Under the pieces are notes generated by a model. It was not told where the DNA came from, made no database searches, and was given only the letters and a program-made list of their open reading frames with translations. DNA of 64,000 nt, from NCBI GenBank assembly GCA_025128135.1, contig JAHLYW010000044.1, positions 22,251 to 86,250 on the forward strand, given 5' to 3'. Shown here in pieces: positions 39,044-47,933 of this stretch; position 1 is the first letter of the stretch, and each line of letters opens with the position of its first letter. The translations under genes and the position numbers were made by a program. The stretch comes from Synechococcus sp. CS-1325. GTDB taxonomy: Bacteria; Cyanobacteriota; Cyanobacteriia; PCC-6307; Cyanobiaceae.

Positions 39044-39841
39044 TTGGCTCCAGGATCTCCCATCACCCCACCATTCCCAAGCCGCTGGCGCTGGATTCCG
39101 CCACTCAACAGCCCAGGCGACTGGCAGATGGCCATCGATGAGTGGCTGCTCGATGAGCTGGTGGCTGGCCGTGGATCGGCAGCCTTTCGCTTCTACACCT
39201 GGTCGACCCCCACCCTTTCCCTTGGTTTCCACCAGCGCACGCTGGAGCCCCACTGGACCACTCTGGAGCAGCAGGGGCTGATCAAGGTGGTGCGGCGACC
39301 GAGCGGTGGTCGGGCGGTTCTGCACGGTGGTTGCCTCACCTATGCCCTGCTGTGGCCCCAGGCTCCAGGGCCGCGCAGCCTCAGTTATCGCCTGGCGAGC
39401 CAGTGGTTGCTGGATGGATTTCAGCAACTTGGCTGCCCCCTGGCCTTCGGCTCTTCGGCGCCCGGGCTGCAGCGCAGCAGCTGCTTTGCCACCAGCACCA
39501 GCGCTGATCTGGTGGAGCTCAACGGAGCCAAGCGGGTGGGGAGTGCCCAGCTGTGGCGCCAGGGCCATCTGCTTCAGCACGGCAGTGTGCAGCTCTCGCC
39601 CTCCCCAGACCTCTGGATGGAGATCTTCGGCGCCGAGCCACCTGAGCTGTCTGCCCTGCCGATCGATGGGGATGCCCTCCTGGCGCATCTGCGTTGTTCG
39701 GCAGAGGCGGCTCTGGGTGGGGGTGGATTTGATTCGAGTCCGCTCAACGAGACGGAGCTTGCCGCGATCGATCTCCGTCGACAGCAGGCTGGGAGCGAAC
39801 CAGAGCCCCTGGCTCGGGCCGGCCTCACTTCTCGGAGCTGA
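39044..39841 (+). CDS. Lipoate-protein ligase A-like protein
   Basis: 265 residues. Biotin/lipoate ligase fold: MAIDEWLLDEL, YTWSTPTLSLGFHQ, the loop VVRRPSGGRAVLHGGCLTYA and the catalytic lysine region NGAKRVGSAQLWRQGHLLQH. It should attach lipoate or octanoate to E2/H proteins. Cyanobacteria have both LipB-type and LplA-like proteins, and the exact reaction cannot be told. Its 3' end overlaps the convergent protease gene by 17 bp. Confidence 0.85.
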   Translation: MAPGSPITPPFPSRWRWIPPLNSPGDWQMAIDEWLLDELVAGRGSAAFRFYTWSTPTLSLGFHQRTLEPHWTTLEQQGLIKVVRRPSGGRAVLHGGCLTYALLWPQAPGPRSLSYRLASQWLLDGFQQLGCPLAFGSSAPGLQRSSCFATSTSADLVELNGAKRVGSAQLWRQGHLLQHGSVQLSPSPDLWMEIFGAEPPELSALPIDGDALLAHLRCSAEAALGGGGFDSSPLNETELAAIDLRRQQAGSEPEPLARAGLTSRS

Positions 39842-41111
39842 TCGCAGGCGGGGTGGCGGGCGGTGAGCCGGGTTCCGCAGGGAGAGAGCCGGCGATGCCA
39901 CGGGCCACCTGGCCAAGGGCCAGGCCCATCGGGTAGCTGCCCTGTCGCCGGGCCGCATCCAACAAGGCCGTCGGCAGGCGCAGGCCCAGACGCTTCAGCA
40001 CCGCTTCGGAAAGCTCCGGACGCTCAATGGTCCCGGATGGGAGGCCCGCGTCACTGAGCACAAGCAGACGATTGACGCCAGGCTCTTCCAGTTTGAGGGC
40101 CGCCTTCCACAGCGGCGCAGACTCGCTGATGGAACTGAGCGAGGCAAGCGGCTGCAGGTGATCCCCCACCTGCTCGATCTCCCAGCGCTGGACCGGCAGT
40201 GATTGCAGGGCTCCATCGTCGATCAGGCCTTTCCAGCGGCCCCGATCACAGACAAGGATCCAGTCAGCAGGCTGGTTGGAGGGATCACTGCGGCGAACCC
40301 CGCTGAGCTCCTTCAACGAGGCATCGGCCTCGAGAACCCGGAAACGACGGCCGGCGGCCTCACGGACCTTGAGATCGCGGAGGGCCGTCTCCAGGGAGAG
40401 CAGCTGGAGCTGGCTCCTGGAGGCGCCGAGCCCGAACCAACCCAGCAGCACCAGCCAGATCGCTCCGAAGCCGCCGCCACGCAGCACCAGCAGGGTGCCC
40501 ATGCCGATCGCCATCAGCGATAGGAAGCGGCCGATCGCCGCCGCCACCTGCACCCCACGCCGCTGGCTGCCGGTGTGCTGCCACACCAGCGCCTTGACGA
40601 TCAGACCGCCATCCAGGGGCAGACCGGGCAGCAGGTTGAACAGGCCAAGCATGAGGTTCAGGCCCCCGAGCTGCTCCACCATTTCGCCCGCCATCGGCGA
40701 GAGGTGGGACACGAAGTGACTGCCTTGAAGCAGCAGCCCGGCCAGCACCAGGCTGACCAGGGGGCCGGCAGCCGCCACCTGCAGAGCGGCCAGCGCCGTG
40801 CTGCACTCCCGCTCCACCGTGGCCACCCCGCCCAGCATGAACAGGGTGATGCTGCGGACCTTGACGCCGTGGGCGATCGCCACCAGCGAATGGCCCAGCT
40901 CATGCAGCAGCACCGAAACGAACAGCAGCAGCGCCGTTGCCAGGGAGAGCAACCAGAGACTGAGCAGGGAGGCCTGGCCGGCGAACTGGGCGCTGTACTG
41001 CTGCTGAAAGAGCACTGTGACCAGGCCGAGAATCACGAACCAGCTGGGATGGATCCGCAGGGGTATGCCCTGGATCCTCATCAGCAACCATCCCTCGCCC
41101 ACGCGATTCAT
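39825..41111 (-). CDS. Site-2-type zinc metalloprotease (M50) with CBS-like region
   Basis: 428 residues. An intramembrane protease: HELGH at residues 70-74 within a membrane helix (LFVSVLLHELGHSLVAIAHG) and the second metal motif NLLPGLPLDGG (~163). Helices continue to ~230. A soluble C-terminal region (~240-380) looks like paired CBS domains (ADWILVCDRGRWKGLIDDGA; NRLLVLSDAGLPSGTIERPE), as in the SpoIVFB-like group. Probably cleaves membrane-bound regulators; target unknown. Divergent from trpF. Confidence 0.9.
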   Translation of the reverse strand: MNRVGEGWLLMRIQGIPLRIHPSWFVILGLVTVLFQQQYSAQFAGQASLLSLWLLSLATALLLFVSVLLHELGHSLVAIAHGVKVRSITLFMLGGVATVERECSTALAALQVAAAGPLVSLVLAGLLLQGSHFVSHLSPMAGEMVEQLGGLNLMLGLFNLLPGLPLDGGLIVKALVWQHTGSQRRGVQVAAAIGRFLSLMAIGMGTLLVLRGGGFGAIWLVLLGWFGLGASRSQLQLLSLETALRDLKVREAAGRRFRVLEADASLKELSGVRRSDPSNQPADWILVCDRGRWKGLIDDGALQSLPVQRWEIEQVGDHLQPLASLSSISESAPLWKAALKLEEPGVNRLLVLSDAGLPSGTIERPELSEAVLKRLGLRLPTALLDAARRQGSYPMGLALGQVARGIAGSLPAEPGSPPATPPAISSEK

Positions 41112-41149
41112 TCCGGCTATGCCTCAGGCGGAGCCCGAAGTCGTCGAAC

Positions 41150-41845
41150 ATGAATCTTAGAAAGACCACCGCTCCTGAGGCCGTGCCTGTTCCGTTGTTG
41201 AAGATCTGCGGCCTGCGGCGGAGTGATCAGGCGGTGGCGGTGGCGAGCAGCGGCGCCGATGCGGTGGGCGTGATCGCCGTGGAGGGATCCCCCCGCTGGC
41301 TGGAGCCGCCCCTCCGCCCTGGCCTGTTCGCCGCTCTGCACCAGAGCAGTTCGCACTGCCTGGGCGTGCTTGTGGTGGCGGATCCAGGGGACGATGAGCT
41401 TGATTCGCTCCGGCCAGAGCAGGGCGGCCACGACGTGGTTCAGCTCCATGGCCGGGAATCACCGCAGCGCTGCCGTCAGCTGGCCGAGCAGCTGGGATGC
41501 CCCCTCTGGAAGGCCCTGCGCGTGCGCCAGCCCGCTGATCTGCAGCGGGTGATGGCCTATGCAGGTGCTGTGGATGCCGTGTTGCTTGATGCCTGGGTGC
41601 CTGACCAGCTGGGGGGCAGTGGTCAGCGAATCCCGATCGAGTGGTTGAGCGGCTTTCAGCCGGCCATGCCGTGGTGGCTGGCCGGTGGGATCTCTCCGGA
41701 GAACGTGGCGGCTGTTCTGGCCGCGGTTCAACCGGATGGGCTGGATGTCTCCAGTTCGGTGGAGCTGGCTCCGGGCCTCAAGGATCTGGGGAGGGTGAGC
41801 CAGCTGATCGAAGCAATCGGGGCAACCGTACGGCTCGCTCCCTGA
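41150..41845 (+). CDS. trpF: Phosphoribosylanthranilate isomerase
   Basis: 231 residues, TIM barrel; third step of tryptophan synthesis. Catalytic cysteine in PLLKICGLRR, aspartate in VDAVLLDAWVPDQLGGSGQR, and WLAGGISPENV with the phosphate-binding glycines. Final DVSSSVELAPGLKDLGRV is family-typical (S-S-G-V-E variant). No other trp gene is adjacent, normal for cyanobacteria. Confidence 0.94.
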   Translation: MNLRKTTAPEAVPVPLLKICGLRRSDQAVAVASSGADAVGVIAVEGSPRWLEPPLRPGLFAALHQSSSHCLGVLVVADPGDDELDSLRPEQGGHDVVQLHGRESPQRCRQLAEQLGCPLWKALRVRQPADLQRVMAYAGAVDAVLLDAWVPDQLGGSGQRIPIEWLSGFQPAMPWWLAGGISPENVAAVLAAVQPDGLDVSSSVELAPGLKDLGRVSQLIEAIGATVRLAP

Positions 41846-42013
41846 GCCGAGGATGGGCTGCCAACGGAACCTGGCCCTGTGACATCTGGGGCCTTCAGGG
41901 CCCTTCAGGAGTGGATTGAGGGGATGATCAACGAAACGGCTCAGCGTCCGGGGCAATCCAGCTTCGGGGATCTGCAGAATTCAATGGATTCAATGGGATT
42001 TTCTGACGTGCTG

Positions 42014-42538
42014 ATGGTCCGCAGCCTGTCGAGGGCACCAAGGCGATCGGCCATCGCCATGGCTGCTCTGCTGGGTTCGTTGCTGGCTTCAGGTCTGGCC
42101 CAGGCCCAGGGAATGGTGCCCGGTTGTCAGTTGGTGGATGGCAGCCTGCAGTGTGTGCCTGGACTGACGGCTGATCCCGAGCAGCAGATCCAGATCCTGC
42201 GGAAGCAGATCAGCGCTGATCAAGGTCTGGAAACCGTTGTGAACCAGCAACAGGCCCTTGTTCAGCAGGCACTGCTGGCCGGCCCCGCCCTGGTGGGTGC
42301 TGTCTTGAGCGCGTCATTGACAGGTTCCGGAGCCGCTCCTGTGGATTTCCACTGGTATCGAATCGCGCCGGGACAGCAGAGCTGGCAGCTCATTCCTGAG
42401 GCAAGGGGGGCGAGTTACCGGCTGACGATGCTGGATGTGGGTCAGCAACTGATGGTGGTATCCGTGAGTGGAGCCGGCACCACAACCGTCAGACAGAGCT
42501 CACAGCCTGTTGGGCCTGTCACTCAGACCCCTCGCTGA
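42014..42538 (+). CDS. Secreted protein of unknown function
   Basis: 174 residues from ATG 42014, chosen because a signal peptide then begins directly: MVRSLSRAPRRSAIAMAALL, then GSLLASGLAQAQG with a likely cut after AQA. In-frame ATGs at 41984, 41924 and 41879 would give longer forms. The mature part has two cysteines (GCQLVDGSLQCVPG), a glutamine-rich helix (DPEQQIQILRKQIS) and a beta-rich end (YRLTMLDVGQQLMVVSVSGA). No family recognised; Ig-like or adhesin-like C-terminus is possible. Confidence 0.6.
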   Translation: MVRSLSRAPRRSAIAMAALLGSLLASGLAQAQGMVPGCQLVDGSLQCVPGLTADPEQQIQILRKQISADQGLETVVNQQQALVQQALLAGPALVGAVLSASLTGSGAAPVDFHWYRIAPGQQSWQLIPEARGASYRLTMLDVGQQLMVVSVSGAGTTTVRQSSQPVGPVTQTPR

Positions 42539-42619
42539 TCACGGCAGCCACAGCCTGCTGCATGATCTCCGTACTGCCCGATCACATTTCCGGCAGCTGG
42601 ATACCAGGCAGATGAATGC

Positions 42620-43363
42620 TCAGCTGGTGAGCATTGATTCCTGCTGCCTGACCAGCTCGAAAAATTCCTGTTTCAGACTGGGATCGTGGCGGAAGTCCCC
42701 ACGAACGACGGAATTCACCATGCTGGTCTGTGGTTCCTTGACCCCACGCCATTTCATGCAGTAATGCTGGGCCTTGACAAGGATCGCCAGCCCCTGCGGA
42801 CAGCAGAGCCGTTCGATTTCATCGGCCAGGATCATCACAGCTTCTTCCTGGATGTGGGGGCGTGAAAAGACCCAATCTGCCACCCGGGCGAATTTGGAGA
42901 GCCCGATCACACGGTCCCCTGGTTTGATGCCGATCCAGCAGTTGCCCAGGATGGGCACAAGATGGTGGGAGCAGGCAGAACGGATGCTGATCGGCCCGAC
43001 GGTATAGATCTCATCGAGCTTCTTGACGTTTGGAAAACTGGCGATTTTGGGCTGTTGATGGTAACGACCCTTGAAAACTTCATGAAGATACATCCGAGCA
43101 ACGCGCTCAGCTGTTTCTTCGGTGTTGTGGTCGTGGTCGATATCAATCACCAAACTGCGCAGCATCTCCCTCACCTTGCCGGCAACCTCGATTTCCAGTT
43201 GCTCCAGATCACCATCCTGAAGAAAATCGGAAATGTTGTCGTTGGCGAAGAAGGAGGCCCCGGCTTGCACGAGCCTTTCCCGAATGCGATGGCTGATCGG
43301 TGCAGGCGCCAGCTCCGGGGCCGTTGCCCGGGGGAGTGAAGCGGAAGGAAGGGTGGATGTCAT
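42620..43363 (-). CDS. folE: GTP cyclohydrolase I
   Basis: 247 residues. Makes dihydroneopterin triphosphate from GTP, for folate and pterins. Zinc ligands in CSHHLVPI (Cys, His) and ERLCCPQGLAI (Cys); active-site RVARMYLHEVFKG and KFARVADWVFSRPHIQEE. The N-terminal ~55 residues are a variable extension. Starts 8 bp after the SDR gene and ends the ado-aar-accA-SDR-folE series. Confidence 0.95.
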   Translation of the reverse strand: MTSTLPSASLPRATAPELAPAPISHRIRERLVQAGASFFANDNISDFLQDGDLEQLEIEVAGKVREMLRSLVIDIDHDHNTEETAERVARMYLHEVFKGRYHQQPKIASFPNVKKLDEIYTVGPISIRSACSHHLVPILGNCWIGIKPGDRVIGLSKFARVADWVFSRPHIQEEAVMILADEIERLCCPQGLAILVKAQHYCMKWRGVKEPQTSMVNSVVRGDFRHDPSLKQEFFELVRQQESMLTS

Positions 43364-43371
43364 GGAAGACT

Positions 43372-44082
43372 TCAGAAAGCTCCGGTGGCGGGCATGAGGG
43401 TGAGATCCTCCACCACTTGGGTGGAAGGCTGTTGAGCGAGAAACAGGAGGGCTTCAGCTGCTTGGTCTGCACTTAGCATGGCACGGGTGTCGAAACTTCC
43501 GTTGACGGTATCCGACACCCACAGGGGGGTATTCACGCTCCCGAGGGTCAGGGTGCAGACCCTGACTCCGTGACTGCGCTCTTCTTCTGCAAGGCAACGG
43601 CTGAACGCTTCGAGTGCGGCCTTCGATGTGCAATAGGCGCCCCAGTTGGGGAAGGCCCTTCGGGCAGCATGGCTGCTGACGTTGATGATCAGGCCCGATC
43701 CCGTAGCCCGCAGAGTGGGCAAGACGGCCTGGCAGACCTGAAACACGCTGGTGACATTGAGTTGAAGGAGCCATTGCCAGTGGCTCAGGGTCATCTCAGC
43801 CAGAGAGCCGGTGTAGGCAGCTCCAGCATTGTTGATCACCACCGCAGGGGTGATTCCGAGCGAAAGCAACTGATGGATTGCCCCAGTGATCGAGTCGGCG
43901 TCATTGAGATCGGCAGTCACAACCCCGACCTGGCAGTCGGAACTCCGCAAGGAGTCGGCCAGGAGGTCCAGCTCCGCGCTGGGACGGGCCAGGAGCAGAA
44001 GATCCCAGCCTGCTGAGGCAAAGCGTCGTGCCGTTGCTGCACCAATACCCCTGGAGGCACCCGTGATCAGAACAGCAGCCAA
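43372..44082 (-). CDS. Short-chain dehydrogenase/reductase, possibly pterin-related
   Basis: 236 residues. Nucleotide motif TGASRGIGAATARRFASAGW, NNAGAAYTG, catalytic serine in INVSSHAARRAF and GAYCTSKAALEAF (Y-x-x-x-K). The start is TTG at 44082, decided by a perfect AAGGAGG ribosome-binding site (44087-44093) four bases upstream and by the family N-terminus AAVLITGASRG. Directly precedes folE, so a sepiapterin-reductase-like role in pterin synthesis is plausible but only inferred. Confidence 0.85.
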   Translation of the reverse strand: MAAVLITGASRGIGAATARRFASAGWDLLLLARPSAELDLLADSLRSSDCQVGVVTADLNDADSITGAIHQLLSLGITPAVVINNAGAAYTGSLAEMTLSHWQWLLQLNVTSVFQVCQAVLPTLRATGSGLIINVSSHAARRAFPNWGAYCTSKAALEAFSRCLAEEERSHGVRVCTLTLGSVNTPLWVSDTVNGSFDTRAMLSADQAAEALLFLAQQPSTQVVEDLTLMPATGAF

Positions 44083-44105
44083 ACAACCTCCTTAAAAATT
44101 TTATT

Positions 44106-45095
44106 TTAATTGCTCAGAGAAGAATCTGTGGCCCCGGCTTCGATGAACCTGCCGATCCGGCGGAACTTTTCGTAACGCTGGTTCAGCAGATCCGCTTCGG
44201 ATAACGCACAAAGGCTGGCCAGCTGCTCCAGCAGGGCCTCTTTCAGCGTTTTGGCCGCCTGGAGGGGCGACCAGTGGTTCCCCCCAGAAGGTTCGCTCAG
44301 CACTCCGTCGATCACGCCGAGCTGGAGCAGGTCGGCGGCGGTGATCTTCAGGGCTGCCGCCGCGGTCGTCGCCTTCGCCGCGTCCCGCCACAGAATCGAG
44401 GCGCAGGCTTCCGGGCTGGCCACGGTGTACACGCTGTGCTCAAACATCAGCAGGCGGTCGGCCACACCGATGCCGAGCGCGCCGCCGGATCCGCCTTCCC
44501 CGATCACCGTGGCGATGATCGGAACCCTGAGCCGGAACATCTCCCGCAGATTCACGGCGATCGCCTCGCCCTGTCCCTGTTCCTCCGCCAGCACCCCCGC
44601 ATAGGCACCCGGAGTGTCGATGAAGCTGAGGATCGGCAGCCGGAAACGATCGGCGTGGTCCATCAGTCGCATCGCTTTGCGGTAGCCGCCTGGTGAGGCC
44701 ATGCCGAAGTTGCGGGCCACATTCTCCTTGGTGTCGCGACCTTTCTGATGGCCCAGCAGCACCACGGCGTGGGATCCAATGCGACCGACTCCCCCCACCA
44801 GGGCCTGGTCATCGGAGCCGCGCCGATCCCCATGCAGCTCCAGCCACTCCTCGGTGATCACCTGGATGTAATCCAGGGTGCTGGGCCTCTGGGGGTGGCG
44901 CGCCACCTGGATCTTCTGGGAGGGGCTCAACGCACCGAAGATCTCCTCGCGGCGCCGGGCGGCGAGGGTTTCCAGCTGGAGGAGCTGCTGGCTGACATCC
45001 ACTTCGGAATCCTTGGCCAGCTGGCGGATCTGTTCAATCTGCTCCTCCAGTTCAACGAGGGGTTTTTCGAAGTCGAGCAGGGGGCGGCGGGCCAT
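44106..45095 (-). CDS. accA: Acetyl-CoA carboxylase carboxyltransferase subunit alpha
   Basis: 329 residues. Transfers the carboxyl group from biotin to acetyl-CoA with AccD; first committed step of fatty acid synthesis. Family features: [72 protein letters not shown] and [20 protein letters not shown]. Sits 28 bp downstream of aar; its product feeds the pathway that supplies AAR/ADO substrates. Confidence 0.96.
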   Translation of the reverse strand: MARRPLLDFEKPLVELEEQIEQIRQLAKDSEVDVSQQLLQLETLAARRREEIFGALSPSQKIQVARHPQRPSTLDYIQVITEEWLELHGDRRGSDDQALVGGVGRIGSHAVVLLGHQKGRDTKENVARNFGMASPGGYRKAMRLMDHADRFRLPILSFIDTPGAYAGVLAEEQGQGEAIAVNLREMFRLRVPIIATVIGEGGSGGALGIGVADRLLMFEHSVYTVASPEACASILWRDAAKATTAAAALKITAADLLQLGVIDGVLSEPSGGNHWSPLQAAKTLKEALLEQLASLCALSEADLLNQRYEKFRRIGRFIEAGATDSSLSN

Positions 45096-45122
45096 CGGGG
45101 AGAGGAGGGAACTACAGGGGGT

Positions 45123-46175
45123 TCAGAGCATGGCGCCGGCCAGCGAACGGATCCTGGCTGGATCGAGGCCAAGGGGCTTGAAGCCATGGCGACTGGAAGC
45201 CGCACCGATCTGCTCCATCGTCTGGGTGGTGATGCGGTTGCGTCCCCAGCTGAAGTTGGTATGCCAGCCCTCGAACTCCAGGAGGATCGCCTCTGCGAAA
45301 CAGGCAAACATCTGGCGTTTCGGTTGATCCATGTCGGCCACCTCCATCATCTGCCAGTCGATGTCAGTGAAGAACTCAACGATGCCCCCCTTGAGGACGT
45401 GAACCCCTTCCGCCTGAATCTTCGAATCGAGGTTCTTGGGATAGCCCCCATCGATCATCAGACAGGGTGATCGGAGCCGCTGCCAGTCGATCGAGAGCGA
45501 CTGGGGCAAGCTGGCCACCCAGACGACCACATCGGCTTCGGGCAGGGCCTCTTCCAGGGGAAGAATCCTGCCCCCTGCCAAAGACGCCTGCAGATCAAGC
45601 AGGCGCTGCTGATGCCTGGCCACAAGCAGCAGTTCACCGACGTCGGTTTTGTCCTGCAACCAGCGGCAGACGGCGCTGCCGATATCGCCGCTGGCTCCGA
45701 CCACCGCCACCTTGGCTTTGCTGAGATCGATGCCCAGCAGCGGGGCGTTGATCTCGACCTGGCGGCAGATCACCCAGGCGGTGTGGGTGTTGCCGGTGGT
45801 GAAGCGCTCCCATTCCAGGGTTGTGGAGCGAATCTGCTGAAACTTGGCCAGATCGAAATTCTCGAAAATGATCGAGGTGAATCCACCCAGGGCCGTGATC
45901 GCGATTCCCTGCTTCTGGGCCAGCTCCATGGCGTTCTGGACCTTGCGGGTTGCTGTCTTGAAGCGGGACAGCATCTCCGGCACGAAGCAGGAGTCGATGT
46001 AGGCGCCCTCGATGGTCTGGCCGGCAGGGTCAGTGATCGTCAGTTTTTCGACCAGTTGGGGCGGTGCGCTGCACCACATGTCCAGGTCACCCTCCGCGTA
46101 GTCCTCGTAGCCAAGGTTCCTTGCCTTTTGCCGAGCCTCCTCGAAGTTGCTGGAATGTCCGATCAGACCAAACAT
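45123..46175 (-). CDS. aar: Long-chain acyl-ACP reductase
   Basis: 350 residues from ATG 46175 ([18 protein letters not shown]), the family's usual start; an upstream ATG at 46217 is not supported. Reduces acyl-ACP to fatty aldehyde with NADPH: nucleotide motif [17 protein letters not shown] and the acyl-carrying cysteine in [19 protein letters not shown]. Partner of ADO encoded just upstream; the pair makes the alkanes found in cyanobacterial membranes. Confidence 0.95.
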   Translation of the reverse strand: MFGLIGHSSNFEEARQKARNLGYEDYAEGDLDMWCSAPPQLVEKLTITDPAGQTIEGAYIDSCFVPEMLSRFKTATRKVQNAMELAQKQGIAITALGGFTSIIFENFDLAKFQQIRSTTLEWERFTTGNTHTAWVICRQVEINAPLLGIDLSKAKVAVVGASGDIGSAVCRWLQDKTDVGELLLVARHQQRLLDLQASLAGGRILPLEEALPEADVVVWVASLPQSLSIDWQRLRSPCLMIDGGYPKNLDSKIQAEGVHVLKGGIVEFFTDIDWQMMEVADMDQPKRQMFACFAEAILLEFEGWHTNFSWGRNRITTQTMEQIGAASSRHGFKPLGLDPARIRSLAGAML

Positions 46176-46274
46176 GGAATCTGTACCTCTCGAAGCGAAC
46201 CAACGTTCGCGGACCACCTTGTAGTGCAGGCTACCGCTCGGTGTGATCGCTTCAGCAGCGTGGCCCCCCGGGGT

Positions 46275-46982
46275 TCAGCCGACCAGGGCTGCGGCCGCCA
46301 TGCGGGCAATCTCCCGGCCGGTGAAGCCGATCTCGGCAAGCGCCTCCTGATAGGCGATCAGGAAGTCCTCGATCAGACCTTCCTTTTCCATCTGGAGCAC
46401 GGCCGCATCGCCAGCGACCTGATCGAGCATCTGGCGGACCAGAGGCAGATTCTGGCGATTGGCCTGTTCCAGTTCGGTGCGGCTTGCCTCCAGGTTGGCC
46501 TTGAGCCATTCCTGCCCGTAGTTCAGGTGGGTGTATTCATCTTTGACCACACCTTCGGTGATCTTGCGGGCAAATGGGTCGGCTACAGGGATGTAGATGT
46601 GATAAGCGGCGATGGCGAAGGCTTCAATCAGCAGGGCTTGAATCAGGAGGCAGGTCACCACCTTGCCCTCGGCCAGTGCGGACTGGAAATTGCCGTGGAG
46701 CGGGGAGAAGAACTGTTTGGCGAATGGCATGTCAGCAACCACATCCAGATTCCTGGCACAGGCCTGAAACCCTTTCATGTGCTTGAGCTCCATCCGGGCA
46801 AGGCGAGCAAGCTCGTCGGCCTGATCGGGAATGAGCGACCCCAGCGACATGTAGTTGTCGTGGGCCTCCTGTTCACCTTCGATCACAATGGCGTTGATGC
46901 GGCTGTAGGCATCTTTGTATTCATTGGTGGTGAAATCCGGCAGAGCGTCCAGAAGGGCCGACGTGGTTTCCGCAACGGTCAT
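46275..46982 (-). CDS. ado: Aldehyde-deformylating oxygenase
   Basis: 235 residues, ferritin-like di-iron enzyme converting fatty aldehydes to alkanes plus formate. All metal ligands are visible in order: [11 protein letters not shown] (Glu), [10 protein letters not shown] (Glu, His), [12 protein letters not shown] (Glu) and [11 protein letters not shown] (Glu, His). First gene of the leftward ado-aar-accA-SDR-folE series; ~100 bp to aar leaves room for a separate control element. Confidence 0.96.
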   Translation of the reverse strand: MTVAETTSALLDALPDFTTNEYKDAYSRINAIVIEGEQEAHDNYMSLGSLIPDQADELARLARMELKHMKGFQACARNLDVVADMPFAKQFFSPLHGNFQSALAEGKVVTCLLIQALLIEAFAIAAYHIYIPVADPFARKITEGVVKDEYTHLNYGQEWLKANLEASRTELEQANRQNLPLVRQMLDQVAGDAAVLQMEKEGLIEDFLIAYQEALAEIGFTGREIARMAAAALVG

Positions 46983-47036
46983 GACCGCGGTTACTCAGAG
47001 ATTGATTCAACTGTAACCACCGCCCGACGAATCTGA

Positions 47037-47873
47037 TCACCCCTTCGGCGGCCACTCGCTGCTGAGGAGCCCTCCGAGCAGCTGACTCCAGCCGATCACC
47101 AACGCTTCATACAGAGCCTCCCCCAAGGCGGCGCTGGCACTCCGGGCATCCCCGATCACCCCCGAGCTGGAGAGATCTGCCGTGAGCCAGGCGTTCGGCA
47201 CGGAACCCTCCAGGCTCCAGCCGGCCGGGGCTACTGCCGCGACTTCCCGGCCCAGGCGCCCGTCATGGGGCCGCTGCGGACCGACCAGCTCCGGCGCGAG
47301 GTGAAGCATCAGGCTTGTTTCGGCCAGGCCGGCATGGAGACCTTCGTGGCGTTCCGGTTCCGGCAGCAGGGAGGCCACACCCTGCGGCCCACTCCAGAGG
47401 AAGCAGGGCAGCACCGCCATGGCTGGCTGTGCGGCCCTGAGTTGCCTGGCAGCGACCTGCAGCAAGGCGATCTGCCCCCCATGGCCGTTGAACAGCACCA
47501 ACCGGTCGAACCCCGCTCCCGCCAGATCACGGCCCACGGCCATCACCAGAGCGATCAGCGCTTCTGCCGAGAGACTCAGGGTTCCAGGAAATCCTCGATG
47601 CTCAGGGGAGAATCCATAGCTGGAGAGAGGCAGCCGCCAGATCGGCAGCGCCTCCGGCAGCCGCTCCAGCACGCCGTCCAGCACCCGTTCGGAGAACAGG
47701 CCATCGGTGCCGATCGGCAGGTGGGGGCCGTGCTGCTCCACCGCCCCGAACGGCCAGATCACCGTGCTGCCGGGCCGAGCGGCAGCCCTCTCGATCGCCG
47801 GCCAGGGAAGTCTTTCCAGTGATCGCTGCGCTCCGCCAGTTGGTGGGGCGTCGGTCTGGCCGGCCGCATCCAT
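47037..47873 (-). CDS. Creatininase family amidohydrolase
   Basis: 278 residues. Metal-binding pattern of the creatininase family: WPFGAVEQHGPHLPIGTD (Glu, His, Asp), FNGHGGQIALLQ (His), and HAGLAETSLMLHLAPELV (His, Glu). Family members act on cyclic amides such as creatinine or on formamidopyrimidines in flavin/F420 metabolism. The cyanobacterial substrate is not known to me. Divergent from the S1-domain gene with ~60 bp between. Confidence 0.85.
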   Translation of the reverse strand: MDAAGQTDAPPTGGAQRSLERLPWPAIERAAARPGSTVIWPFGAVEQHGPHLPIGTDGLFSERVLDGVLERLPEALPIWRLPLSSYGFSPEHRGFPGTLSLSAEALIALVMAVGRDLAGAGFDRLVLFNGHGGQIALLQVAARQLRAAQPAMAVLPCFLWSGPQGVASLLPEPERHEGLHAGLAETSLMLHLAPELVGPQRPHDGRLGREVAAVAPAGWSLEGSVPNAWLTADLSSSGVIGDARSASAALGEALYEALVIGWSQLLGGLLSSEWPPKG

Positions 47874-47933
47874 CCTGGAAACCCTCAGCCCGTGATCCTT
47901 ACAGTGTGGTCCTACCCGAGTTCCGTTGGAACC

